DNA from: CANMXU01 sp052030545 | GTDB taxonomy: Bacteria; Pseudomonadota; Gammaproteobacteria; Enterobacterales; Alteromonadaceae | DNA length: 64,000 nt | NCBI RefSeq assembly: GCF_052030545.1 | Contig: NZ_JBPDIH010000004.1 | Location: forward strand, 124,001 to 188,000 | Direction of reading: 5' to 3' | In this document: piece by piece, positions 54,001 through 61,558 of the stretch | Numbering within the stretch: position 1 is the stretch's first letter | Layout: each line of letters starts with the position of its first letter | Position numbers and translations under genes: made by a program | The notes under the pieces: model-generated | Seen by the model: only the letters and a program-made list of their open reading frames with translations | Told to the model about the DNA's origin: nothing | Databases searched by the model: none

Positions 54001-54828
54001 AATATAGTCAAGCCTATTATCTAGCCTATTTGCATCATCAACAAAAATTAAGTAATCACCAGGTTCGCTTAAATGTGCAGTAATATCCCTCGTTAGATCT
54101 GCTCCCTTATCAAACAAACAATATATTTTTAGCTCTGAATTATTTTCCTGCATTGCTTTAACTAAATTTACAGAAAATAATGTTTTTCCTACACCTGCTG
54201 CACCTGAGACTAACAATAACGGTTCTTGCTCTAATTGATCCATTGCTTGTTTAATTAAATCATCTTGAAACAATATTTTATTATCTATTGAGGTCGTTAG
54301 ATTATTTCTCCCATACCTAATAATAAAATCATCTACGGGCAGTAATTGGCCTGTATCAAGAGGTAAAGCTAAATATTGTTCAGATAATATGGGGTAGCAG
54401 TTTTGTATACTAAGAGATATTGAATCGAGTCCGTTTAAACTTAATCTAGTATTTCTTTTTTGACAAAGGCTTGTTAGATGATTAATTTCATGTGTTGAGA
54501 GCTTTCCTAAATAACAAATAATGATTTCACTTATCTGCTCGTTTTTTATGCCTGTTTTTTGTTCGTCAAAACATTTATTAATATCATCTTCAAGTTTAAT
54601 GACTAATCGATCTTGTTGGACTGTATATTCAGAAAACACATAAAAACCATCAGGCTGTATAAACAAGCAATCGGGAGTGCCTTTAGTGACCCTATCCGTT
54701 GACTTCATCATCCCTATTGCATTGATATTGTCATACCCTTTCCGATGCAACCAGTCATCACATAAACGTTGAAATATCCCACCTTCAAGTTCTAATAATT
54801 TTGCTCTTATCTGATTCGTGGCATTCAT
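51055..54828 (-). CDS. Avs-like STAND NTPase with N-terminal PD-(D/E)XK-type nuclease domain
   Basis: The 1257-aa protein has an N-terminal restriction-nuclease-like domain (residues 1-150; GTPDCLF with D53 and FSEYT with E67). This is followed by a STAND/NACHT-type NTPase core with Walker A SGAAGVGKT (208-216), Walker B YLIFVDDANR (259-268) and TVRDY (294-298). A long helical repeat-like C-terminal region (about 450-1257) would serve as sensor. The layout matches Avs-type antiviral STAND proteins, which bind a phage protein, oligomerise and degrade DNA. It has no partner gene, as is usual for Avs. The usual catalytic Lys of ExK is Thr69, so activity needs testing. Low-GC like the rest of the island. 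Confidence 0.75.
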   Translation of the reverse strand: MNATNQIRAKLLELEGGIFQRLCDDWLHRKGYDNINAIGMMKSTDRVTKGTPDCLFIQPDGFYVFSEYTVQQDRLVIKLEDDINKCFDEQKTGIKNEQISEIIICYLGKLSTHEINHLTSLCQKRNTRLSLNGLDSISLSIQNCYPILSEQYLALPLDTGQLLPVDDFIIRYGRNNLTTSIDNKILFQDDLIKQAMDQLEQEPLLLVSGAAGVGKTLFSVNLVKAMQENNSELKIYCLFDKGADLTRDITAHLSEPGDYLIFVDDANRLDNRLDYILHYLNEYDGNRTFRIIATVRDYAHDSIINQVSKFTNIHEQYISSLTDEQVKELTVELFGIHNGEYQQRIQEISGGNARLAMMASKVAVETNQINSIQNVASLYDDYFGQNENIKEVVENEKLMAAACAISFFRKVDKLNNSHMDWVQNSFGISPEEFWEYVGILHKNELVDLYEDEVVKISDQVLSTYLFYLSVFEKKIIPFSLIVNDFYPDFKRTIVDALNPVISAFDHKKIVKEIRCEIEETFKVISESRDIKKAIEFLNSFWFALPTETLIFAKKLISAMPCIEDSWENESFEESKGDASEFSLISLLSNFKNYGESEFKMSFDLLLQYLSKNKESLGYIIKELTEKYSFKSNDWRYGYYIQAYVVDTLIEKSECGNNYLFSKVFSLIAKSFLKIEYREHQWSRGDTINIITFRLAPDEYLIPIRQKLIANLSVLQRQSNYEKDIQEIFSEYLGRLKFEGKEMAEADFPFIKEFIIPNFDTKNTSHCLIMQDLCDHLDSLQVEYPEEWRKSFISLALELANLLLEDRQERKMLDMGYEEYNEYRYQCVVKYFEALTKDKFTQFMEQCISLFNALSGRERDYCLKNGIEISLKAISETHTKELVDYVLIYMHYDDIFEINPFSIISNLFKTLNATEVWKLINSKDYRWKKYWCSFYFSLLPEESITKADSESLLEHLSNTPSNELRNWLDFLSKYQKVDKDIYIKSVSLLVNKSKEDKYYAKPLGHIFSTNSEIFGAWFEIFKSDEKLIFDAYLAVFKIERYWDYKGEALDLLTKRNSNFLNEIVDSIYGSERWPDSHTNMPELVFLWQRDDFIDEIEKYGKYVYHKEKDSYGIGDNIFYKLFLKEKGKNEAEELIEKKQLFIKHTILNNTDDIKYCCFIFNVANNMGEDFRRELLSVFIQKNHNYADFQTLDYELTTRSWSGSRVPILEREKSYLISILPLFNSVELLEHRVYVEEQIERKVKSIEWEKKRDFLESRH

Positions 54829-55560
54829 AAGTATCCTTACACCTGAAATATTTCTCTATAAAGTAATTGTTGCTATATTGCGTTTATTCATTATTAAAAG
54901 AAACTTAAACCTGTTCATTTATTAAAAATAGCTATAAAAAATTTTTTAGGTTAAATTTGCATGTAAACCAAGAGCATGACTAACCTACCTATAGAAAATG
55001 TACTCACTACCTTCTCTTGATTGATAAAAAAATACAAAAAACATTATTTTTCATATCTTTAATAAAAAATCCTCTATTTAGTATATATTGCTGCATCTGA
55101 ATTAATGCTAATTAATATACTAAATAGAAATACAATTTCAGATATTAAGCTTAGTGAGTTACATCTGCTGTTTATCCTGATACTTAAATTTAGCTGTATA
55201 ACGTGATTATTTAATTTTCTAAGTAGATATTAAGAAATAAAGTATTAAACCGTTTAAAAGCTGTTACAGGCTTTAAACAAAGACATATCTGTTTAGTTGA
55301 GTGGACTAATAACCTACACCAGTATAAAAAATACAATAATGCTATTGAGCTATTTCAGAAGAGAAATTTTTAAAATTTTTTTAAAAATAATATTTGATAA
55401 AAAAGAAGGTATTACGAGGATATCAAGGTACTTCAAGTCAAGGCATAAACACTATATTATAAATGTACTTTATGCCTTGTATACAGTAATAGTTTTTGCA
55501 CAATTTAAACTATAAATCATGCATTTACTTAAAAATTCACTATCTAGTATATATTACGCA
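54829..55560. other. Gene-free AT-rich region with repeats
   Basis: About 730 bp. CTATTTAGTATAT (55074-55086) is inverted at 55115-55127, and the 16-mer starting at 55074 recurs directly at 55540-55555 with one change; both copies are followed by a CATC within 10 bp. A 72-codon frame at 55297-55515 is low-complexity and probably not coding. Because the RepL-like gene is adjacent, this may be a replication origin or the STAND promoter zone. Confidence 0.4.
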
Positions 55561-56334
55561 TCAATGTAAATTTTGGCTGTTATCAAGAGAATAAGTATTT
55601 TCTTTTTGTTGATTAGCTACAGCTTCTGTAAATGTTGGATGTTTCTTTGAACGAAAAAATACAGTTTTCAAAAGCTCTATAAAACCTAACGCATCTTTTT
55701 TATTATTTTCGTTAGCTGCTGTTTTATTATCATTTCTTTCTTTATCTATTTCTTCAGCTTTTTCTTTATCTGAATTTTCTACTGATGATTTAAGTAAATC
55801 TTTATAAGCCTCTTTTAACGCAGAAGCATCGAATTTATAAGGTTCATCTCTTTTTTTAGTTACTTTAATGGCTTTTCTGAGCTGTAATTGATCATCCCAT
55901 GAGCCTTTACCAAAGTAGAACGGATTTAGTATAAATACCCCCTTATCTAAACTAAATAACACCTGTTTTGCTTTTAGGTTTTGTATAATATTATCAACTG
56001 TCTTTAATACAATACCAAGATCTTCCACGATCTGCTTTTTTTGAGATGAGTGTAAATAAATGATACTCGTTTCAAAATCAGCCAATTTAGCCAGTTTTTT
56101 AATAACGTTATTTTCTTGTTTCGTTACACAGTTCAACGCATCACTATCATCAAAATATGTCTGAAAATAGCGTGGCTGTGAATTTTTAACTGATGTAAAA
56201 ACAACATCTTCTTCATGGTGAATAACATTCCCCTCTTTATCTTTAACAGTATTTGAAGAGGTTTGTTCTACTTTTACTTTTTTTGTGCTAGTTGTTCTTA
56301 AGCCACTTTCATTCTTCCCAAATAACTTTTTCAT
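55561..56334 (-). CDS. RepL-like plasmid replication protein
   Basis: The 257-aa protein has a winged-helix core like RepL-type plasmid initiators: NNVIKKLAKLADFETSIIYLHSSQKKQIVEDLGIVLKTVDNIIQNLKAKQVLF followed by DKGVFILNPFYFGKGSWDD (about residues 75-150). The ILNPFYFGKGSW end is the most telling element. The C-terminal 100 residues are highly charged. It would allow the excised circle of island 2 to replicate. Assignment rests on motif recall only. Confidence 0.6.
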   Translation of the reverse strand: MKKLFGKNESGLRTTSTKKVKVEQTSSNTVKDKEGNVIHHEEDVVFTSVKNSQPRYFQTYFDDSDALNCVTKQENNVIKKLAKLADFETSIIYLHSSQKKQIVEDLGIVLKTVDNIIQNLKAKQVLFSLDKGVFILNPFYFGKGSWDDQLQLRKAIKVTKKRDEPYKFDASALKEAYKDLLKSSVENSDKEKAEEIDKERNDNKTAANENNKKDALGFIELLKTVFFRSKKHPTFTEAVANQQKENTYSLDNSQNLH

Positions 56335-56485
56335 TAATTTTATCCTTATAGTTTTATTATTATATATTCTCAGGTTTTACATGATTGTTATTCCAAATTT
56401 GAATATAAAACGATAATACAAAGTGAAACAAGAACTGTCAAAGCATATTTAAACTTAAATTACAAGACTTATATAATAATATTTT

Positions 56486-56545
56486 CACGAAGTGCCAGAA
56501 GTGGAGAATCCTGAACGAAGTGATAGGTTCTCCTATCTGGAAAGA
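56486..56545. other. Candidate oriT
   Basis: Inverted repeats stand just ahead of the relaxase-like gene: GGAGAATCCT (56503-56512) with AGGTTCTCC (56525-56533), nested with GATAGG-TTCT-CCTATC (56522-56537). Position and symmetry are those of a transfer origin; no known nic sequence was matched. Confidence 0.4.
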
Positions 56546-56643
56546 GTAAAAAATTCTCCATTAGCTATTTGGTTTTCTTCCTTTTTTACTCTTTGCTCTT
56601 GTATCGTTATTTTTATTTGGTACGTTTAAAGTATCAAACAACA

Positions 56644-57405
56644 ATGATAACCATGCTCAAGAACTGGACAGTTATAACTCAGCCTATTAAAGATAGAGGG
56701 TTAGGCTTAAGAAAATTTTTAAGATACTTGGTATCTGAAAATCATAAAAACCATAAAGATAAAACAACAATAAAACCTATATTTGGCAATATTGATCGCT
56801 TTCATTTAAAAACCGTTTTTAATATTACCAAGCAAGAATTGATCACGGCCAAAAAGAAAAAAGGAGGCCGAGGATTTAATTCATTTGCACAAAGTTTTGT
56901 CTTTTCATTACCACCTGCTCTACCCAATAAAATCACGCATAAGCAATGGCAAAATATCAGCAGAGATATTATTAAAGAATTAAGTCTCTTTTTAAATTTA
57001 ACGCCTAAAGATTTAAAAGATCATCTGTTTATGAATTTACATGAACAAGATAATCCACATTTAAACCTTGTGATCGCAAAAGTCATAAACGGTGAGACAA
57101 GAGCAGAGTTGCAACAAAAAAGTATTGTTAGAGTGCTTAAACATGCCTTTAACCTTGCGGTTTTAAATCATACAGGGCTAGACCACACGCAATACCAACC
57201 AAAGACAAGACGTAAAAAACGTTACAACAAACAATATTACGATAAAAACAAACAAATCATTAATGCCTTGAGTCAATGTAATAAAAACAACACTACCTCA
57301 ACAAAAAGTTCCTGCTCTCAAGGTACATCAAACGATTTAAATACTCTCAATACCTTAAATCTTAAGGGAGAAACAAAAACAACAAAAAGGAAATTAACAC
57401 AATGA
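56644..57405 (+). CDS. Relaxase-like mobilisation protein
   Basis: The protein of about 253 aa contains NLHEQDNPHLNLVIAK (around residue 135), matching the His-rich metal motif HxxDxxHxH-like pattern of relaxases in degenerate form. A basic RRKKRYNKQYYDKNKQI segment and a Ser/Thr/Asn-rich tail follow. The N-terminal LKNWTVITQPIKDRGLGLRKFLRYLVSENHKNH contains a candidate nicking tyrosine. Start at 56644 or 56653. It overlaps the next gene by 4 bp. Likely the mobilisation function of island 2, with moderate certainty. Confidence 0.55.
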   Translation: MITMLKNWTVITQPIKDRGLGLRKFLRYLVSENHKNHKDKTTIKPIFGNIDRFHLKTVFNITKQELITAKKKKGGRGFNSFAQSFVFSLPPALPNKITHKQWQNISRDIIKELSLFLNLTPKDLKDHLFMNLHEQDNPHLNLVIAKVINGETRAELQQKSIVRVLKHAFNLAVLNHTGLDHTQYQPKTRRKKRYNKQYYDKNKQIINALSQCNKNNTTSTKSSCSQGTSNDLNTLNTLNLKGETKTTKRKLTQ

Positions 57406-57938
57406 ATAACATTACTCTTATTACACAGTTTAGTGACAAACTCGGCCATGAAAATCATCTAGACTTCTTTGAAAATGATTGGCTTATTAAAGAAGTGATT
57501 GATTTAGTAGAGCATGATCCACGTTTTAAAACATGTTTTGAACAATCACAACTGATTAAAGGCAGTAAATTGTCAGATCACATTAATGATTCATTTAATG
57601 AAGAATTATTGCATTACAGAAATTCAAAAACAGTGATACCAGCACTTAAACAATTAAAAGCATTAAAAGATTGCTGTGAATTACCAGAGGTGGGTTTATA
57701 CCATTATCTGAAAGCAGGATTTTCAGTAAAAGATGCACTACTGCATTGTTATAATCACAAATACGTAAAACATCGATATATCAGGTGGGAAAAAGATATT
57801 ACTGAGGGGATAGAATTATTAATTTCAAAAGACATGGTACTGTGTGATTGTCTTAAAAGAAACAGTAATAAAATACAAAAACCAGACGGGGGTTCAGTTC
57901 CCCACCTGATGCGTTATATACCTAAAAATAAGCCATAA
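57402..57938 (+). CDS. Hypothetical protein coupled to the relaxase-like gene
   Basis: The 178-aa protein overlaps the upstream gene by ATGA, so the two are translated together. Soluble, helical, Cys/His-containing (CFEQS, DCCELPE, LHCYNHKY, LCDCLKR), with no recognised domain. It could be a mobilisation accessory protein. It is the last gene before the right end of the island. Confidence 0.6.
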   Translation: MNNITLITQFSDKLGHENHLDFFENDWLIKEVIDLVEHDPRFKTCFEQSQLIKGSKLSDHINDSFNEELLHYRNSKTVIPALKQLKALKDCCELPEVGLYHYLKAGFSVKDALLHCYNHKYVKHRYIRWEKDITEGIELLISKDMVLCDCLKRNSNKIQKPDGGSVPHLMRYIPKNKP

Positions 57939-58054
57939 TTTTACTTGCGGTGTACCACCTACGTGATACACTTCCACCATAACTAGTGATTTTTTAATTT
58001 ATTTATCAGTCACTTGCAAAACAGTAGATAGAATTATTAGTAGGTGGGACACCA

Positions 58055-58072
58055 GCCAGCTCCACCACCTTA
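58055..58072 (+). other. att core 3 (right junction of island 2)
   Basis: Identical 18-mer, followed by AATTAATGACGCTTTTTAGCGTC, nearly the sequence behind the ssrA gene; only the hairpin, not tmRNA sequence, continues here. The chromosome resumes at this point. Confidence 0.88.
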
Positions 58073-58078
58073 ATAATT

Positions 58079-58106
58079 AATGACGCTTTTTAGCGTCTTT
58101 TTTTTC
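58079..58106 (+). terminator. Displaced chromosomal ssrA terminator
   Basis: GACGCT-TTTT-AGCGTC stem followed by T8, two bases different from the copy at 21852-21880. Most simply it is the original ssrA terminator, pushed 36 kb away by the two insertions. Confidence 0.75.
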
Positions 58107-58318
58107 ACCCAAAAAAAGTATTGAGCTCTTTATTCATCAATAATTACAAATCTACGAAATTTATATTTTCATAGCATTTTGAGCAAATACAAAACAAATT
58201 TTAGAATCTAATGGTAACTAAGTTGTTAGTCTAATTACCTCGTAGCTAACCTAAAGCTTCACTCAGTAATAAAATAAAACGCCACTGAATACATTCATAT
58301 TTAAAGGCCATGAAAAAC

Positions 58319-58352
58319 AAAAAAGCCAGTAACTTTCGTTACTGGCTTTATC
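58319..58352 (-). terminator. Terminator of the TonB receptor gene
   Basis: AAAGCCAGTAAC / GTTACTGGCTTT around TTTC, with T6 on the minus strand, just after the receptor stop codon. Confidence 0.8.
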
Positions 58353-58369
58353 AATTATTCTAAATTATT

Positions 58370-61192
58370 TTAGAATTTAACGTTTACAGTACCGAATATA
58401 CGACGACCAATTACATCATACGTTCCCGGTTCAGTGTTTGCATTAAACGCACTGTGGAAACGAGGAGCATCTTCATCAGTCAAGTTTGAAAGACCAACAG
58501 CAAAACTTACAGTTCCGAAAGTATAGCTACCGGATAAATCATGATAAATAATATCTTCTGCTACTGCATCATCAGTAATTGAGGCAGGACGAGCTGCATC
58601 ATCAGTTTCACCAATGTAACGCATGGCCCATTGGATGTTCCAATCATCCGCAGATAAGTTAGCAGAAGCATTCATTTTAAGCTCTGGATAAACAGCGAAA
58701 CCACTTGCTGTACCAACAGTTTCGTTTGTTCCTGTTAAGCCAAATGTTTCTTCACGAGTAAATGTATTCGTTGCAGACCAACGAAAATCAAGCTGATTAC
58801 CAAAACCAAAATCAACATCCATAGTATATTGAACATCAATATCAAGACCGTTTGTAGATAACTCACCCAAGTTTCCATAAGTTAATACAGCATCGGCTGG
58901 GTACAAATCAAATATAATTGGTCCTGAGGCTTCGCCATCCCAATCGCGGAATACAGAACAAGCAGGGCTAGAAAGATTGGTTGAATCTAAACAGCTATGC
59001 GATAAATCATTATATCTTGGCACACCAATTAAATTATCTACAGTGATATCCCAATAATCGAAACTAATACTCAAATTTTCAATTGGGGTTAACACCATAC
59101 CTATTGTAAAACTTTCTGATTCTTCTGGTTTTAATGACCCTTTAGCAGGAGCTTTTTCTGTAACTGAAGACTGATAAGCAAAGCCTAACTCTGAATCATC
59201 ATTAGAAGGAACTCCTAAAGCAAGACAGTTAGTTCTCATAGTATCAGTGATATCAGTACGGCGGTCCATGAATTCACACCAGTTTTCAACAACAGGGTTA
59301 TCTGCTGCTTCAACTTGGTTAATTTCTGTTATATTCGGAGCACGGAAGCCTGTTGAAAATCCACCGCGAACTTTTGCCCAATCTAAGACTTGATAATCAA
59401 CACCAATTTTAAAGTTTGTGGTATCACCTACCGTATCATAATCAGAATAACGAAGAGATGCATCAACAGTTAAATCATTAGTTACAGGCATATTCATTTC
59501 TACGTATAGCTCATCAACAGTGAATGAACCTTTTTGCGCAGGTGAAGCCCCAGAAGTAGTTAAACCTTCTGCCATGAACTCATCAGGAGAAAATCTACCT
59601 TCTTCAAATCTATGTTCAAAACCTGCTGCCCAACCTAAGGCACCTGAACCAAAATCAATAGATTCAGCTTCACCATTTAACCCTGCTTGGAATAACATCA
59701 TTCGTCCCCAAGACAAGTTCTTAAGCGAGTTAGCCATTAAAAAGCCGAGTTCATCGTCAGTAATAGACCCATAAGGGGCAAATGGATTAAAACCGTCAGC
59801 ACCAACTGCTGTCGTACATGCGTCATTTGCTGCACACTTCGCCGGATCAACCATAATATTCCAACGGTCAATACGATGTAAATTTTTAGTTTCTTCTATG
59901 GTTTCATTTTCAGCATAAGTAAATGAAATATCATAACCAAGAGTATCATTTAAATAGCCTTGACCACCTAAAACCATACGGAAGGTGTCTGCAGCCTGCT
60001 CATATATTCGTCCACCTGATTCTGTAAAACGACGGTTAAGCGTTACAGCCTCACCAGATATACCTTCATCATTATTAGGTGTGTCACCAAAAGGGTTATG
60101 TGGGTTTGAAGCAGGTATTTTCTGATCTATGCCAGGGGTATTAAACGATGCATCCGGTGCTAAACGCTGATGTGATGTACGACGAGTATATAAAGTTTCC
60201 ATATACAACTCGTGGTCATCAATATATTCGTACTTACCATTGGCAGCAAATTGGAAACGTTCATTTGGGGTAACTAAAGCATTAACTGGCGCATAGTTAT
60301 AAGTATCATCGACACGATTACCATCGAAATCTTTACCAAATGGTCTTGTTCGACCTGTTGCTTCATCGACGATATATGTATCGCCGTTAGCTAGTGTAAT
60401 TTTTCGACTATTTGAAGAAGCGGAGTTTTGAGGCTGAAAAGTGTTGAATGTAGATGAAGTTGGGTCTCTATCCAAAATTGGGTATAACGTTTCTAAAGCC
60501 CAATCCTTTTCATCTTGTTTCATCTCTGATTGTTGAGAATATTCAATACCCATAGTAAAGCTGCCTTTATCAGAAGCTGTACCTGCAACAATTGAAAAAC
60601 CAACATTTTCAGCCTGGCCATCTTCAGTGCCAGCGCCCCAATTTACTGACATTTCAATACCTTCAACATCATCTTTCAAAATAATGTTAACAACACCAGC
60701 AATAGCATCAGCTCCATAAATTGTAGATGCACCATCTCTTAAAACTTCAATGCGTTTTACCATACCGATAGGTACTGCACCAATATCTACTGCACCATCG
60801 CCATTTACATCACCAATTTGACGACGCCCATTAATAAGAACTAAGGTACGGTTGAACTCTAAACCACGCAAGTCAACTTTTTTCTGACCTGTATCACTAC
60901 CGTTATTCGTTGATGCACCCATTTGAAAACCAGAAAATGATGGAATATCTTTCAAAAATTCATCAACACTAGCGACACCAGATGCTTTGATTTGGTCTGC
61001 ATCAAAAACAGATATTGGACTTGCTGATTCAAATTCTGAACGCTTAATGCGAGAACCGGTAACTTCAATACGTTCTACTTCTTCAGCACCAGTTTCAGCA
61101 GAAAAAGCTGAAGTTGAAATTGTAGCTGTTGTTGCTGCACCTGCGAACATGGCGAGACGAACAGCCTTAGCTATTTTGCTATTGCTATACAT
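58370..61192 (-). CDS. TonB-dependent outer-membrane receptor
   Basis: The 940-aa receptor imports a siderophore, oligosaccharide or other large ligand with TonB energy. It has a signal peptide (residues 1-31, STSAFSAET), a TonB-box-like start (EEVERIEVTGSRIKRSEF), the plug domain (SPISVFDADQIKASGVASVDEFLKDIPSF ... RIEVLRDGASTIYGADAIAGVVNIIL) and a 22-strand barrel ending GTVNVKF with a C-terminal Phe. The ATG at 61192 is preceded by GGGAG. The type with GSRIKR and EVLRDGASTIYGADAIAGVVN is common for poly- or oligomer uptake in marine Alteromonadales. No Fur box was noticed. Confidence 0.93.
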   Translation of the reverse strand: MYSNSKIAKAVRLAMFAGAATTATISTSAFSAETGAEEVERIEVTGSRIKRSEFESASPISVFDADQIKASGVASVDEFLKDIPSFSGFQMGASTNNGSDTGQKKVDLRGLEFNRTLVLINGRRQIGDVNGDGAVDIGAVPIGMVKRIEVLRDGASTIYGADAIAGVVNIILKDDVEGIEMSVNWGAGTEDGQAENVGFSIVAGTASDKGSFTMGIEYSQQSEMKQDEKDWALETLYPILDRDPTSSTFNTFQPQNSASSNSRKITLANGDTYIVDEATGRTRPFGKDFDGNRVDDTYNYAPVNALVTPNERFQFAANGKYEYIDDHELYMETLYTRRTSHQRLAPDASFNTPGIDQKIPASNPHNPFGDTPNNDEGISGEAVTLNRRFTESGGRIYEQAADTFRMVLGGQGYLNDTLGYDISFTYAENETIEETKNLHRIDRWNIMVDPAKCAANDACTTAVGADGFNPFAPYGSITDDELGFLMANSLKNLSWGRMMLFQAGLNGEAESIDFGSGALGWAAGFEHRFEEGRFSPDEFMAEGLTTSGASPAQKGSFTVDELYVEMNMPVTNDLTVDASLRYSDYDTVGDTTNFKIGVDYQVLDWAKVRGGFSTGFRAPNITEINQVEAADNPVVENWCEFMDRRTDITDTMRTNCLALGVPSNDDSELGFAYQSSVTEKAPAKGSLKPEESESFTIGMVLTPIENLSISFDYWDITVDNLIGVPRYNDLSHSCLDSTNLSSPACSVFRDWDGEASGPIIFDLYPADAVLTYGNLGELSTNGLDIDVQYTMDVDFGFGNQLDFRWSATNTFTREETFGLTGTNETVGTASGFAVYPELKMNASANLSADDWNIQWAMRYIGETDDAARPASITDDAVAEDIIYHDLSGSYTFGTVSFAVGLSNLTDEDAPRFHSAFNANTEPGTYDVIGRRIFGTVNVKF

Positions 61193-61558
61193 ATTTACTC
61201 CCTGGATCACTTTCGTGATTCTGTGTTTAAAAGAAAGGCTATGTTGCCTTTTAAATTATACTTTTGATTATAAGATATAACGCATTATTTATACGTTTAT
61301 ATCTGGTCGAACAAGATGGTATACCTAATCCTGTAACTGGGTCAACACCATTCATTACAACAAGTTACAATATGTAGCATTAATACATATATGTAATTTT
61401 TTAAGCGTAGAACAAAAACCATAAAAAACAATACCTAAGCAATAAATATAAAATAAGAGACGTTTTACTACTATATTTATACAAAATGACTACACTAATA
61501 CCAAACGACATAAAGATGTGATCTAATATATGTTTATTCATTACCACATTTAACTCTC
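61193..61558. other. Intergenic region between receptor gene and IS remnant
   Basis: About 365 bp without a gene; it must contain the receptor promoter. The left end of the IS element lies somewhere here (candidate near 61490), but I could not fix its inverted repeat. Confidence 0.4.

Larger units (their letters stand above)
43493..58072. mobile_element. Integrative island 2 (tandem tmRNA-type element; STAND nuclease, RepL-like and relaxase-like genes)
   Basis: The island lies between att core 2 and att core 3 and starts with its own large integrase. It carries an exonuclease, envelope proteins, a nuclease-STAND protein, a RepL-like replication gene and a relaxase-like gene, which together describe an integrative mobilisable element. 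TTTTGCAAGTGA at 43574-43585 is repeated inverted at 58010-58021, and AGGTG(A/G)GACAC at 43593 recurs at 58042, as expected for integrase arm sites. Confidence 0.8.

Noticed and set aside
55297..55515. 72-codon plus-strand frame near the RepL-like gene
   Set aside because: Low-complexity AT-driven composition and no ribosome site; not convincing as a gene.
58055..58106. A second, partial tmRNA gene at the right end of island 2
   Set aside because: Only 13 nt of the tmRNA 3' end are present; the rest of the similarity is the terminator hairpin downstream.
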